NCBI RefSeq assembly: GCF_000813725.1
Contig: NZ_JWLD01000004.1
Coordinates: forward strand, 1-49,802
Source: Leisingera sp. ANG-Vp
GTDB lineage: Bacteria > Pseudomonadota > Alphaproteobacteria > Rhodobacterales > Rhodobacteraceae
Length of the DNA stretch: 49,802 bases
Direction of reading: 5' to 3'
Shown here: piece after piece, positions 8,791 through 16,308 of the stretch
How positions within the stretch are numbered: the first letter of the stretch is position 1
How the letters are laid out: each line of letters starts with the position of its first letter
Position numbers and translations under genes: made by a program
The notes under the pieces: model-generated
Databases searched by the model: none
What the model saw: the letters and a program-made list of their open reading frames with translations, nothing else
What the model was told of the DNA's origin: nothing

Positions 8791-9588
8791 GTGAACAGGA
8801 CAAACGGCGGAAAACCCGCGCTTTTTCCGCCAGCCAGCGAAACAGCGCCCAGGCTTGGGCGCCTCGCCAGGGCTGGCGCAGCTGCATTGGCCGCATTGGC
8901 ACTGGCCGCCTGCAGCCAGACGCCCGGACCGGTCAAGGGCCTCTCCTTTGCAGCCCGTGACCCGGGGCCCGCGCCCAAGTTCAGCGGCCAGGTGATGTCC
9001 TTTGCCGGCGGCGATGTGCTGCTGGCAGCCCCCCAGAGCTATTGTTTTGACCGCCGCAGCAGCCAAGCTGACAGTGACGGCGGCTTTGCCCTGATCGCCA
9101 TGTGCAGCAGGCTGGACCGGCGCAACTGGTTCGGCGCCCGCAAAGCGGCCGTGCTGACCGCCTCAATCGGCCCCGCCGCCCAGGATGCTGCCGCCCCGCA
9201 AGCCCAGGACATCCTGGCGATGTTCCCGGAGGCCAAGCTGCTGGAAACCCGCGAGGATCAGTTGCTGCCGCTGGTCAAGCTGGAGGTTGCCGGTGCCGTC
9301 GCCGAAGGGGCCAGCCCGGTTCATTGGCGCGGCGCCTTTGTACTCGACCGCCACCTGATCGCATTGGCGCTTTATGCGCCCGAAGGCAGCCGGGCGCTTG
9401 GCAGCCAGGGCGCGGCGCTGCTGAATGAAGTCACCCACCGCTCGCTGGAGGCCTCGGCGCTGCCGGATCTGGAGGCGGCGGGCGCTGTCCTGCCCAAAGG
9501 TCCGAAACAGTCGCTGCGCCCGCTGGCCCGGCCCGCGGCGCCCGAAACAGCAGCGGATGCATCCGCGCCAGGTAAAATCACCGGCTGA
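8791..9588 (+). CDS. Putative lipoprotein, unknown function
   Basis: A 265-residue predicted lipoprotein. From GTG 8791 the N-terminus is basic (RLGRLARAG), then a hydrophobic AAALAALALAAC lipobox with Cys41 as the lipidated residue. The rest is a globular periplasmic domain with Cys near YCFDRR and MCSRLDRR, suggesting one disulfide. I do not recognise the family. GTG 8791 is chosen because further upstream the frame reads through a non-coding-looking, divergent promoter region facing the CPBP gene; the ribosome site is weak (AGGCAGGG), so the start is uncertain. The DUF6478 gene follows 119 bases later on the same strand. Confidence 0.7.
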   Translation: MNRTNGGKPALFPPASETAPRLGRLARAGAAALAALALAACSQTPGPVKGLSFAARDPGPAPKFSGQVMSFAGGDVLLAAPQSYCFDRRSSQADSDGGFALIAMCSRLDRRNWFGARKAAVLTASIGPAAQDAAAPQAQDILAMFPEAKLLETREDQLLPLVKLEVAGAVAEGASPVHWRGAFVLDRHLIALALYAPEGSRALGSQGAALLNEVTHRSLEASALPDLEAAGAVLPKGPKQSLRPLARPAAPETAADASAPGKITG

Positions 9589-9707
9589 GCCGGGCGATTG
9601 CCGGTTTATTTCAACAGCCGCCAGCGGTTAGACTGCCGCCAGCGCCCGCTGCAGAAAGCACGGGCAAAGACAGGCAACGGAACAAGAACAGCGCAAGAGG
9701 GAGCACG

Positions 9708-10469
9708 ATGGGCAGGATCATGGACCGGCTGATGCACCTGCGCAGCCTGCGCCGCTGGCGCGCGGCGGCCGAGGACTCGGCGCGCGCACCCTTGTCCGAG
9801 CTGCGCCGTCAGCGCAATCAGGCCCGGCAGCTGCGCACGCATCTCGACCGTCTGATCCACACCGCCGACGGCCGCCTGGCGCTGCCGCAGATCGGCTCTT
9901 CCTTCTTTCCGCGCCCGCATGGCACCGACTGGTCCTGGCGCCCGGAGCTGTGGCGCGGGCCGCTGCCCGAGCGCGGGCTGTCCTCGGTGCCGGCAAAGGC
10001 CCGGCTGGGAGAAGAAGTCCAGCTGTTTCACGACTGCGAATTCTCCGAACTCACCCTGCGCCAGCTCAGGAACACCCGCGAAGAGGATCTGGCACCGTTC
10101 GGCCTGCGCATGGATGTGTTCAAATTCGACGGCTCATTCCTGTCGCTGGTGGTGGACCTGCCGCCGGCAGCCGCCAGCGGCATGACCCGTCAGCACCTGC
10201 TGCGCATCGACAGCATTATCGAATCCGAAAAACCGATCGAGATCTTCGCCCGCCTGAACATCCAGCACGGCCCCAACACCGAGCAAATCGTGCGCGAGCT
10301 GCCAATGGATGAAAAGAACATCGTGGTGGAGTTCGACCTCGCCTATTCCAAGCTGAACGAGAAACGGATCGAGAAAATCTGGCTGGATCTGATTTTCGAG
10401 GCGCCGGACCTGAACCAGATCATCCTGCGCGATCTGACTTTCTCGCGCCACCGCCGCGCGGCGATCTGA
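9708..10469 (+). CDS. DUF6478 family protein
   Basis: A 253-residue protein resembling the DUF6478 family, which I associate with Rhodobacteraceae. The N-terminus is basic and helical (MHLRSLRRWRAAAED). The centre holds a WSWRPELWRGPLPE stretch and a beta-rich domain (LRMDVFKFDGSFLSLVVDLP, IFARLNIQHGPNTEQ) that looks like a carbohydrate- or lipid-binding sandwich; that fold is my guess. There are no enzyme motifs, signal peptide or membrane segment. GAGGGAG lies 6 bases before the ATG. The next gene starts 13 bases downstream and probably encodes a partner. Confidence 0.78.
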   Translation: MGRIMDRLMHLRSLRRWRAAAEDSARAPLSELRRQRNQARQLRTHLDRLIHTADGRLALPQIGSSFFPRPHGTDWSWRPELWRGPLPERGLSSVPAKARLGEEVQLFHDCEFSELTLRQLRNTREEDLAPFGLRMDVFKFDGSFLSLVVDLPPAAASGMTRQHLLRIDSIIESEKPIEIFARLNIQHGPNTEQIVRELPMDEKNIVVEFDLAYSKLNEKRIEKIWLDLIFEAPDLNQIILRDLTFSRHRRAAI

Positions 10470-10482
10470 GGAGCCCTGCCCC

Positions 10483-10860
10483 ATGAGCGACCTGACACTG
10501 ACCAAAATCCGCTTCCGCAACGGCATCTGGGAAGGCCAGATCAGCAATGCGCCTGCCAGCGGCGCACGGCCGGATATCACGGTGATGTTCCAGGATCAGC
10601 CGGTTCAGGACGTGAAGCTGCACGAAGGCCAGTCGGGCGGCGAATGGACGGTCTCGGTGCCGGTGCCCGCGGAAGCGGTGGCTGACGGGGTGCAGACCTT
10701 TGTGATTTTTGACGGCGCCAGCAGCACCCGCCTGGGCGACTTCACCCTGATCGCGGGCGAGGCGGTGGCGGACGACCTGCGCGCCGAAGTCGAGCTGCTG
10801 CGCGCCGAGCTGGACATGCTCAAACGCGCCTTCCGCCGCCACTGCCTGGAGACGACCTGA
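10483..10860 (+). CDS. Conserved small protein with C-terminal coiled coil
   Basis: A 125-residue protein of unknown function. Residues 1-90 form a beta-rich domain (ITVMFQDQPVQDVKL, WTVSVPVPAEAVADGVQTFVIFD). The last 30 residues are a heptad-like helix (LRAEVELLRAELDMLKRAF), suited to oligomerisation. The short gap behind the DUF6478 gene, and the beta-sandwich flavour of both, suggest they work together. It converges on the PEP-mutase-family gene with only three bases between stop codons, so neither gene has room for an intrinsic terminator. Confidence 0.72.
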   Translation: MSDLTLTKIRFRNGIWEGQISNAPASGARPDITVMFQDQPVQDVKLHEGQSGGEWTVSVPVPAEAVADGVQTFVIFDGASSTRLGDFTLIAGEAVADDLRAEVELLRAELDMLKRAFRRHCLETT

Positions 10861-10863
10861 GCC

Positions 10864-11607
10864 TTATTCCAAGAACTGGAAGTGCTCTGCCAGAACCTGC
10901 ATCAGTTTCGCATGCGGGATCGGCCCGTAGCTGCAGCGTGCCACACCGGCCTGCCGGGCGGTTTCCAGCGTGATGCCGCGCATCATCGTGTTGACCGGCA
11001 GGGAACTGGCTTCGCAGACCTTGGCGATCAGATCCGGGTCGGTCAGGCCGGGGATGAAGAAACCGCTGGCCCCGGCTTCGGCATAGGCCGCACCGCGCTC
11101 CAAGGCTTCGCTGATCAGCGATCCATGTTGCGAGGCATCTTTTTCCTTCAGAAACAGATCTGTGCGTGCGTTGACAAAGATGTCCGCATGGGCCGCCCGC
11201 ACCGCAGCCACCCGTGCAGCCTGTTCTTCAATGCTGTAAAAGCCGTCACCGCCAACCACCTGATCTTCGAAATTGAGCCCCGCCGCGCCGGTTTCTGCCA
11301 GCCGTTTCACATTGGCGGTCAGCTGTTCAGGTTCACGGGCATAACCGCCCTCGAAATCAATCGTTACCGGCAGATCCGTGGCCGCAATGATGCGCTCTGC
11401 ATTGCCCAGAACAAAGTCCAGCGGGATCTTCTCGCCGTCCGGAAACCCCTGTGCCGCAGCCACCGGGTAGCTGCCGGTTGCCAGCGCCCGGGCGCCTGCC
11501 CCGGCAATCGCCTTGGCACTGCCCGCATCCCAGATGTTGTAAAGAACCAACGGGTTGCCGGGCTGGTGCAGCGCCGCAAAATCTGCCGCGCGGTCTGAAT
11601 ATGTCAT
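10864..11607 (-). CDS. Isocitrate lyase/PEP mutase family protein
   Basis: A 247-residue TIM-barrel protein of the isocitrate lyase/PEP mutase superfamily. Recognisable parts are LYNIWDAGSAKAIAGAG near the N-terminus, TIDFEGGYA with the metal-binding acidic residues, GLNFEDQ, and FVNARTDLFL. Members cleave or make C-C or C-P bonds next to a carboxylate (oxaloacetate decarboxylase, methylisocitrate lyase, phosphonomutase). The isocitrate-lyase KKCGH cysteine loop is not visible, which argues against true lyase activity. Its start overlaps the ada stop by four bases (ATGA), so it is translated with Ada; why these two are linked is unclear. Confidence 0.85.
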   Translation of the reverse strand: MTYSDRAADFAALHQPGNPLVLYNIWDAGSAKAIAGAGARALATGSYPVAAAQGFPDGEKIPLDFVLGNAERIIAATDLPVTIDFEGGYAREPEQLTANVKRLAETGAAGLNFEDQVVGGDGFYSIEEQAARVAAVRAAHADIFVNARTDLFLKEKDASQHGSLISEALERGAAYAEAGASGFFIPGLTDPDLIAKVCEASSLPVNTMMRGITLETARQAGVARCSYGPIPHAKLMQVLAEHFQFLE

Positions 11608-12668
11608 GCAGAAATCCTCTGTTTGTAGCCTGTTTCAATCTCGATCAGCCGCTGCTTGCGCCAAAGGCCGCCGCCATAGCCGGTGAGCGACCCATCGGCG
11701 GCAAGCACCCGGTGGCAAGGCACCACCAGGGCAAGCTGGTTGGAGCCATTGGCCCGTGCCACTGCCCGCGTGGCCGAGGCCCGGCCCAGCTCGCGCGCGA
11801 TTTGCGAATAGCTGCGGGTCTCGCCCGCCGGGATGGTCAGCAGATAGCGCCAGACCTCGCGTTCAAACCCGGTGCCGTGCAGCGCCAGCGGGGTCTGGAA
11901 CTCCGCCCCCTCGCCGGCAAAGAACCGGCGCAGCTCATCGGCAATCTGCTCTGTCGGCGCCGGGCGGCCAAAGCCCAAGCCGCCGGGCTGCGCCTTTTGC
12001 AGCTTGGCCACCTCGCGGGGCAGCGCCTTGCGGTCGGCAAACTCCAAGAGGTGCAGCTGATGCCGGCAACTGATGGCGATCATCGCGCCCAAAGGCGTGT
12101 CGATCCAATCCGCCAGCAGCAGCGCATCCTTGCGGAAGGCGCCCGGGGCAATTCCCACCAGCTTGGCAAAGGCCGCGCGGAAGGCGCTGGCACTTTCAAA
12201 CCCGGCATCGATTTGCGCCGCAATCACCGGCTCGCCGGCCTTCAGCGCGGTGAACCCCTCGCGCAGGCGGCGCTGGCGGGCCATCTCCAGGAAGGTCATG
12301 CCGAAATGCCGCTTGAAGGCGCGGCGCACGGTCGAAGGCTCCAGCCCCATCCGCACCAGGTCCCCCTCGCCCCAGCGGTAGGCGGGCCGTTCCTCCAGCC
12401 GCGCCAGCAGGTCCTGCACCATCGGGTCGTCCCCGGCAGCGGCGGCCAGCGGCTTGCAGCGCTTGCAGGCCCGGAACCCCGCCTCGATGCATTCGCCGGG
12501 GGTGGCATAGAACCGGCAGTTTTCAAACTTGGGATTGCGCGCCGGGCAGGTCAGCCGGCAGAAGATGCCGGTGGAGGTGACGCCCACATAGGCGCGCCCC
12601 TCATATGCATCATCACGGGTGATCAGCGCTTGGTACAGCGTCTGGGAATCAGGCAGGTCAAACATCAT
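11604..12668 (-). CDS. ada: Bifunctional DNA repair methyltransferase/activator Ada
   Basis: A 354-residue full-length Ada. The N-terminal zinc domain has Cys37, Cys41, Cys68 and Cys71 (FCRLTCPARNPK, FRACKRCKP), for accepting methyl groups from phosphotriesters. Next is an AraC-type helix-turn-helix (about residues 85-170). The C-terminal O6-alkylguanine methyltransferase has the PCHR active site with Cys318. All key residues are present, so both repair and methylation-activated transcription should work. ATGATG at 12668 is the start; no good ribosome site is visible. The downstream PEP-mutase-family gene overlaps by four bases and so would be part of any Ada adaptive response. Confidence 0.95.
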   Translation of the reverse strand: MMFDLPDSQTLYQALITRDDAYEGRAYVGVTSTGIFCRLTCPARNPKFENCRFYATPGECIEAGFRACKRCKPLAAAAGDDPMVQDLLARLEERPAYRWGEGDLVRMGLEPSTVRRAFKRHFGMTFLEMARQRRLREGFTALKAGEPVIAAQIDAGFESASAFRAAFAKLVGIAPGAFRKDALLLADWIDTPLGAMIAISCRHQLHLLEFADRKALPREVAKLQKAQPGGLGFGRPAPTEQIADELRRFFAGEGAEFQTPLALHGTGFEREVWRYLLTIPAGETRSYSQIARELGRASATRAVARANGSNQLALVVPCHRVLAADGSLTGYGGGLWRKQRLIEIETGYKQRISA

Positions 12669-12750
12669 GAGGCGAGCTTAGACCAGCAATACCCGCCAAT
12701 GCGCCGAAGATCGGGCGTTGATGTTCAAAACTCTTTGATCGGCTCCGGCT

Positions 12751-13392
12751 TCACGCCCTGCGGGCAAAGGCGGTTGCAGCCTGGCCCAGGATGAAGACGC
12801 CGGTGCTGCCAATGATCGCGGCCGCAATACGGTTCAGCTTTTGCAGCGCATCAGCCCGCGCCATCATTTGCCGCGCCCCCGAGGCCAGCAGCGCATAGGG
12901 GCTTAGCGTTGCGAACAGAACCAGCACCGTCAGAACGCTGAGAGCTGCCCATTGCCCAACGCCAACGGCTTCCAGATCGATGACGGTCGGCAGCAGCGCC
13001 AGGTAGAAGATGATCGTCTTGGGGTTGCCCAGGGTCAGCGCAAATCCGGACAGAAAAGTCTTGGCCGATCTGCGGTCGGCAGCTTTGGCAACCGCTGTCA
13101 GGCCCGCCTCGCTGCGCCAGAACTTATAGGCCAGATAGACCAGATAGGCCCCGCCCAGCACCTTGATGGCCAGCAGCGCCCCTGAGAACAGCTGTGCAAT
13201 GGCGGCCAGCCCGGCAATGGCAACGGTCAGATAAACCACGTCCCCCAGGGCAATCCCCGCAAGGAAGACCAGGGACACCTTCAGGCCGCTGCCCAGTGAT
13301 TGCCCGACAAGCCCCGCCACGCCCGGTCCGGGAATGACCGCGGCAATCGACAAGGCGATGGAATAAGCAATCAGCGGTGCAAGCAGGTCCAT
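12751..13392 (-). CDS. LysE/RhtB family exporter
   Basis: A 213-residue inner-membrane exporter of the LysE/RhtB superfamily with six hydrophobic segments. It has the diagnostic AAVIPGPGVAGL near the N-terminus, a GIALGDVVYL second segment, and SGFALTLGNPKTIIFYLALLP in the middle. Members export amino acids or derivatives by proton exchange; the substrate is not readable. AGGA lies about 8 bases before the ATG. It reads toward ada, 82 bases away, and is preceded by the structured 443-bp gap after ctpA. Confidence 0.9.
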   Translation of the reverse strand: MDLLAPLIAYSIALSIAAVIPGPGVAGLVGQSLGSGLKVSLVFLAGIALGDVVYLTVAIAGLAAIAQLFSGALLAIKVLGGAYLVYLAYKFWRSEAGLTAVAKAADRRSAKTFLSGFALTLGNPKTIIFYLALLPTVIDLEAVGVGQWAALSVLTVLVLFATLSPYALLASGARQMMARADALQKLNRIAAAIIGSTGVFILGQAATAFARRA

Positions 13393-13551
13393 GGGGGCAA
13401 TCCTGATTCATGACTCGCGGCGACCCTATCAGCCTCCCTAACGCGGGCAAGCCGATAGCGCACAGGCACGCAGATGTTGCGCGCCCGCCGTGCGCCCCCT
13501 TCACGCGATCCTCATTCCCCCATGCCAGACTGCCCCTGATCGATCCCCTGC

Positions 13552-13609
13552 CATGGCCCCGCGCAAGGGCCATGATACGAGGCGCAGGCATCTGTGCGGC
13601 TGCCTGCGC
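13552..13609. ncRNA. Tandem perfect hairpins, candidate structured RNA
   Basis: CATGGCCC (13552-13559) pairs with GGGCCATG (13567-13574). Seven bases later GCGCAGGCA (13582-13590) pairs with TGCCTGCGC (13601-13609). Both stems are perfect. No promoter is clear on either strand, so expression and direction are unknown. Confidence 0.3.
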
Positions 13610-13630
13610 AACACCCGGAGACCGGCCCTG

Positions 13631-13674
13631 AAAAAAAGGGGGGCGTCCAGGAAATCCTGTCCGAGCAGGCCCCC
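13631..13674 (-). terminator. Terminator-like stem with T7 run
   Basis: On the minus strand GGGGGC (13674-13669), an inner CAGG-ATTT-CCTG hairpin, GCCCCC (13644-13639), then CCTTTTTTT ending at 13631. It lies 110 bases past the ctpA terminator, so it either backs that one up or ends a separate short minus-strand transcript. Confidence 0.5.
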
Positions 13675-13784
13675 GGCGGGGTCTGTCCATTCTCCACTTT
13701 GGCGGCGCCGCCCCCGGAAACGGGCTTCAGCGCAGATCGTCACAACACGCAGGCACCGCCGGATACAGCGGTGCAGCAGACATG

Positions 13785-13809
13785 AAAAAGGCCGCCCTTC
13801 CGGACGGCC
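13785..13809 (-). terminator. Intrinsic terminator of the gpmI-envC-ctpA operon
   Basis: On the minus strand GGCCGTCC-GGAA-GGGCGGCC followed by TTTTT: an 8-bp stem with one G-T wobble and a clean T-run, 26 bases after the ctpA stop. It is the clearest rho-independent terminator in the window. Confidence 0.85.
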
Positions 13810-13835
13810 CTGTTCGTGCTGCCAAAAGGCAAACC

Positions 13836-15167
13836 TTATTTCGGCCCCAGCGCCACCAGGCCCTTCAGGATGTCGATGGCATAGGCCAGCTGGTAATCCT
13901 GCTCGCGCAGTTCGGCAGCTTTCTCGGCCTTCTCGCGGTCTTCCTCGATCTGGCGGATCTCGTCTTCGCTGAGGCTGTCATTGTTCAGGCTGCCGCGCAG
14001 ATCCGCTTCGGAACGGGAACGGCGGGTTGAACCTTCTTCTTCCTCGGCCGAGGCGGTGCGGCGGGGCTGTTCCACCACGATATCAGGGCTGACGCCCAGC
14101 GCCTGGATCGAGCGGCCCGACGGCGTGTAGTAGCGCGCGGTGGTCAGGCGCATCGCTCCCTCGCCCTTCAGCGGCATCACGGTCTGGACCGAGCCCTTGC
14201 CGAAAGACTTGGTGCCCACCACGATGGCGCGGCGGTGGTCCTGCAGCGCACCGGCGACAATCTCGGAGGCTGAAGCCGAACCGCCGTTGATCAGCACCAC
14301 AATCGGCTTGCCATCGGCCAAGTCGCCCGGGGTGGCGTTGAAGCGCTCGCCGTCCTCCGGGTTGCGGCCGCGGGTCGAGACGATCTCACCGGATTCCAAG
14401 AAGCTGTCGGCCACTTTGATCGCCTGGGTCAGCAGCCCGCCCGGGTTGTTGCGCAGGTCCAGCACGATGCCGTTCACATTGTCCATGCCGCCGGCTTCTT
14501 CGATCTGCTTTTTCAGGCCCGCTTCCAGGTTCGGCGTGGTCTGGTCGTTGAAGGTGGTGATCCGCATCACCACGGTGTCGCCCTCGGTGCGGCTGCGCAC
14601 GGCGGTCAGCTTGATGGTGTCGCGGATGATCGAGACATCAAACGGCTCATCCTCACCCTCGCGCACCACGGTGATCACGATTTCCGAGCCCACCGGCCCG
14701 CGCATCAGGTTGACGGCCTCGTCCAGCGACAGGCCCAGCACGCTTTCGCCGTCCACATGGGTGATGAAATCGCCGGCTTCCATGCCGGCCTCATCCGCCG
14801 GGGTGCCGTCGATCGGGGAGACAACTTTGACAAAGCCCTCTTCCTGGGTGACCTCGATGCCCAGGCCGCCGAATTCGCCGCGGGTCTGCACCCGCATCCG
14901 GCTGGCGTCGTCCGGCGAAAGATAGCTGGAATGCGGGTCCAGCGAGGTCAGCATGCCGCCAATAGCCGCCTCGATCAGCTCTTTCTCGTCGACTTCCTCG
15001 ACATACTGCGCACGGATACGCTCGAAGATATCGCCGAACAGGTCCAGCTGCTCATAGACATTGGCCTCGCGCGCGCCTTCCTGGGCCAGCAAGGGGCCTG
15101 CGACATAGGTTGTTGCAACGATCCCTGCCAGCGTGCCGCCCAGGGCGGCCATCGCAAATTTTTTCAT
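13836..15167 (-). CDS. ctpA: C-terminal processing protease CtpA (S41 family)
   Basis: A 443-residue periplasmic carboxyl-terminal protease. It has a signal sequence (MKKFAMAALGGTLAGIVA, cleavage likely after LLAQ), a tail-recognition N-domain (LDPHSSYLSP), a PDZ domain (GLGIEVTQEEGFVKVVSPIDG), then the S41 catalytic core with GGSASASEIVAGAL (serine) and GTKSFGKGSVQ (lysine). The C-terminus is an acidic, basic-patch-containing tail. Such enzymes trim envelope proteins, including peptidoglycan hydrolases. ATG 15167 matches the family (MKKF) and has GAAGG upstream; an in-frame ATG at 15182 would overlap envC. Third gene of gpmI-envC-ctpA. Confidence 0.93.
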   Translation of the reverse strand: MKKFAMAALGGTLAGIVATTYVAGPLLAQEGAREANVYEQLDLFGDIFERIRAQYVEEVDEKELIEAAIGGMLTSLDPHSSYLSPDDASRMRVQTRGEFGGLGIEVTQEEGFVKVVSPIDGTPADEAGMEAGDFITHVDGESVLGLSLDEAVNLMRGPVGSEIVITVVREGEDEPFDVSIIRDTIKLTAVRSRTEGDTVVMRITTFNDQTTPNLEAGLKKQIEEAGGMDNVNGIVLDLRNNPGGLLTQAIKVADSFLESGEIVSTRGRNPEDGERFNATPGDLADGKPIVVLINGGSASASEIVAGALQDHRRAIVVGTKSFGKGSVQTVMPLKGEGAMRLTTARYYTPSGRSIQALGVSPDIVVEQPRRTASAEEEEGSTRRSRSEADLRGSLNNDSLSEDEIRQIEEDREKAEKAAELREQDYQLAYAIDILKGLVALGPK

Positions 15168-15174
15168 CAAGCCT

Positions 15175-16308
15175 TCATCCACCTTTTCCAGTGCGGAACC
15201 ATGTTTCCGGGTCCACCGGGCTGTTGTCCATTCTCACTTCTATATAGAGCGTTTCTGTCCGGTCAGTTCCACCCCCTTCACCGCTAAGTGACAGAATTGC
15301 GTCCGGCTTGGGGTTTTCTCCGCTCATCAGGCCGACCGGGGTGCCCTCCGGGATCACCTGCCCCGCCTCGCCGAACACCTCGGCAAGACCCGAGAGGACA
15401 AACAGGGTCTCCGGCTGCGGCTCCAGAATCACCACATTGCCCAAGTCCAGCAGCGGCCCGCGGTAGCGGATGGTGGCAGCCGTGGGTGCGGTGACCAGCG
15501 CCCGGGGCCGCGCGGCGATCAGCAGGCCCGGGCGGGCAATGCCCGCGGCATCGCGCTCGCCATAACCGCGCAGCACCAGGCCCTCGACCGGCAGCGGCAG
15601 GGAGCCGCGCAGATCACTGATGTCGGCGCTGGTTTCGGCAATCTCGCCGCCGGCAATCTCGGCCAGCCCGTCGGCAAAGCCCGACAGCGTCTCGGTCGAG
15701 GAAATCAGGATCGCGGTGCGCACAGGATCGGCGGTGAAGCGCTTCGGCAAAGTCGTGCGGTCGGCAATGGCGGTCGACAGCTGCACCCGCGCAGCCTGCA
15801 CACCGGCCAGCCCTTTTTCCAGAGTCTGCGCCGCGTTCTGCTGCAAGAGCCGCAGGCTTTGCACCTCGTCCAGGTCCACCTTCAGCGACTGGGCCTTGGC
15901 CTGCAGCGCCGGGGTCACCTCCGCCAGCATCATGGCTGAGCGCGCAGCTCCCAGCGGGCCGGAAGGATGCACCATCAAGACCGGCGGCGGCGACGTTTCA
16001 ATGGTCTGGATAATGCCCAGCAGGCCCGAGACTTCCTCCTGCCGTGCGGCCAGCTGAGCGCTCAGCTGCGCCTCGCGCCGCGCCACCCGCCGCAAGCCGT
16101 CGCGCATTGCGGCCAGCCCGGCCTCAAACGCCTGCACGGTGGTGGTCAGCGCCTTCACCCGGTCACGGGAGCTGTCGGCCTGCTGCAACTGCACCGAGGC
16201 CGCCTCAAGCTGCGCTGCCGCCTCCCGCGCAGCCCCGGCCGGGTCCGCTGCCGCCTGCAGCGACGCGGCCAGCAATGCCAGCGACAGGAAGCCCGCGCGC
16301 AGGATCAT
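15175..16308 (-). CDS. envC: EnvC-like murein hydrolase activator (degenerate LytM)
   Basis: A 377-residue exported protein: a signal peptide (MILRAGFLSLALLAASLQAAA), a long Ala/Gln/Arg-rich coiled coil to about residue 215, then an M23/LytM-like domain. The zinc-binding HxxxD and HxH positions of active M23 peptidases are absent: where active enzymes have HLHFE this has TLYIEVR. That is the pattern of EnvC, which activates amidases at the septum without cutting peptidoglycan itself. The start at 16308 overlaps the gpmI stop by four bases (ATGA); CtpA starts seven bases past its stop. CtpA next door may control it or its target by proteolysis (inference). Confidence 0.88.
   Translation of the reverse strand: MILRAGFLSLALLAASLQAAADPAGAAREAAAQLEAASVQLQQADSSRDRVKALTTTVQAFEAGLAAMRDGLRRVARREAQLSAQLAARQEEVSGLLGIIQTIETSPPPVLMVHPSGPLGAARSAMMLAEVTPALQAKAQSLKVDLDEVQSLRLLQQNAAQTLEKGLAGVQAARVQLSTAIADRTTLPKRFTADPVRTAILISSTETLSGFADGLAEIAGGEIAETSADISDLRGSLPLPVEGLVLRGYGERDAAGIARPGLLIAARPRALVTAPTAATIRYRGPLLDLGNVVILEPQPETLFVLSGLAEVFGEAGQVIPEGTPVGLMSGENPKPDAILSLSGEGGGTDRTETLYIEVRMDNSPVDPETWFRTGKGG

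Larger units (their letters stand above)
13393..13835. other. 443-bp gene-free, hairpin-rich gap
   Basis: Between lysE and ctpA. I find no convincing gene on either strand: the open frames are short, lack ribosome sites and have atypical composition. It contains five inverted repeats: 13552-13574, 13582-13609, 13639-13674 (with a T7 run on the minus strand), 13753-13774, and the ctpA terminator at 13785-13809. A small RNA or a decayed gene is possible. Confidence 0.6.

Noticed and set aside
13501-13743. Short open frames in the ctpA-lysE gap
   Set aside because: They run through hairpins and a T7 terminator, lack ribosome sites and resemble no protein.
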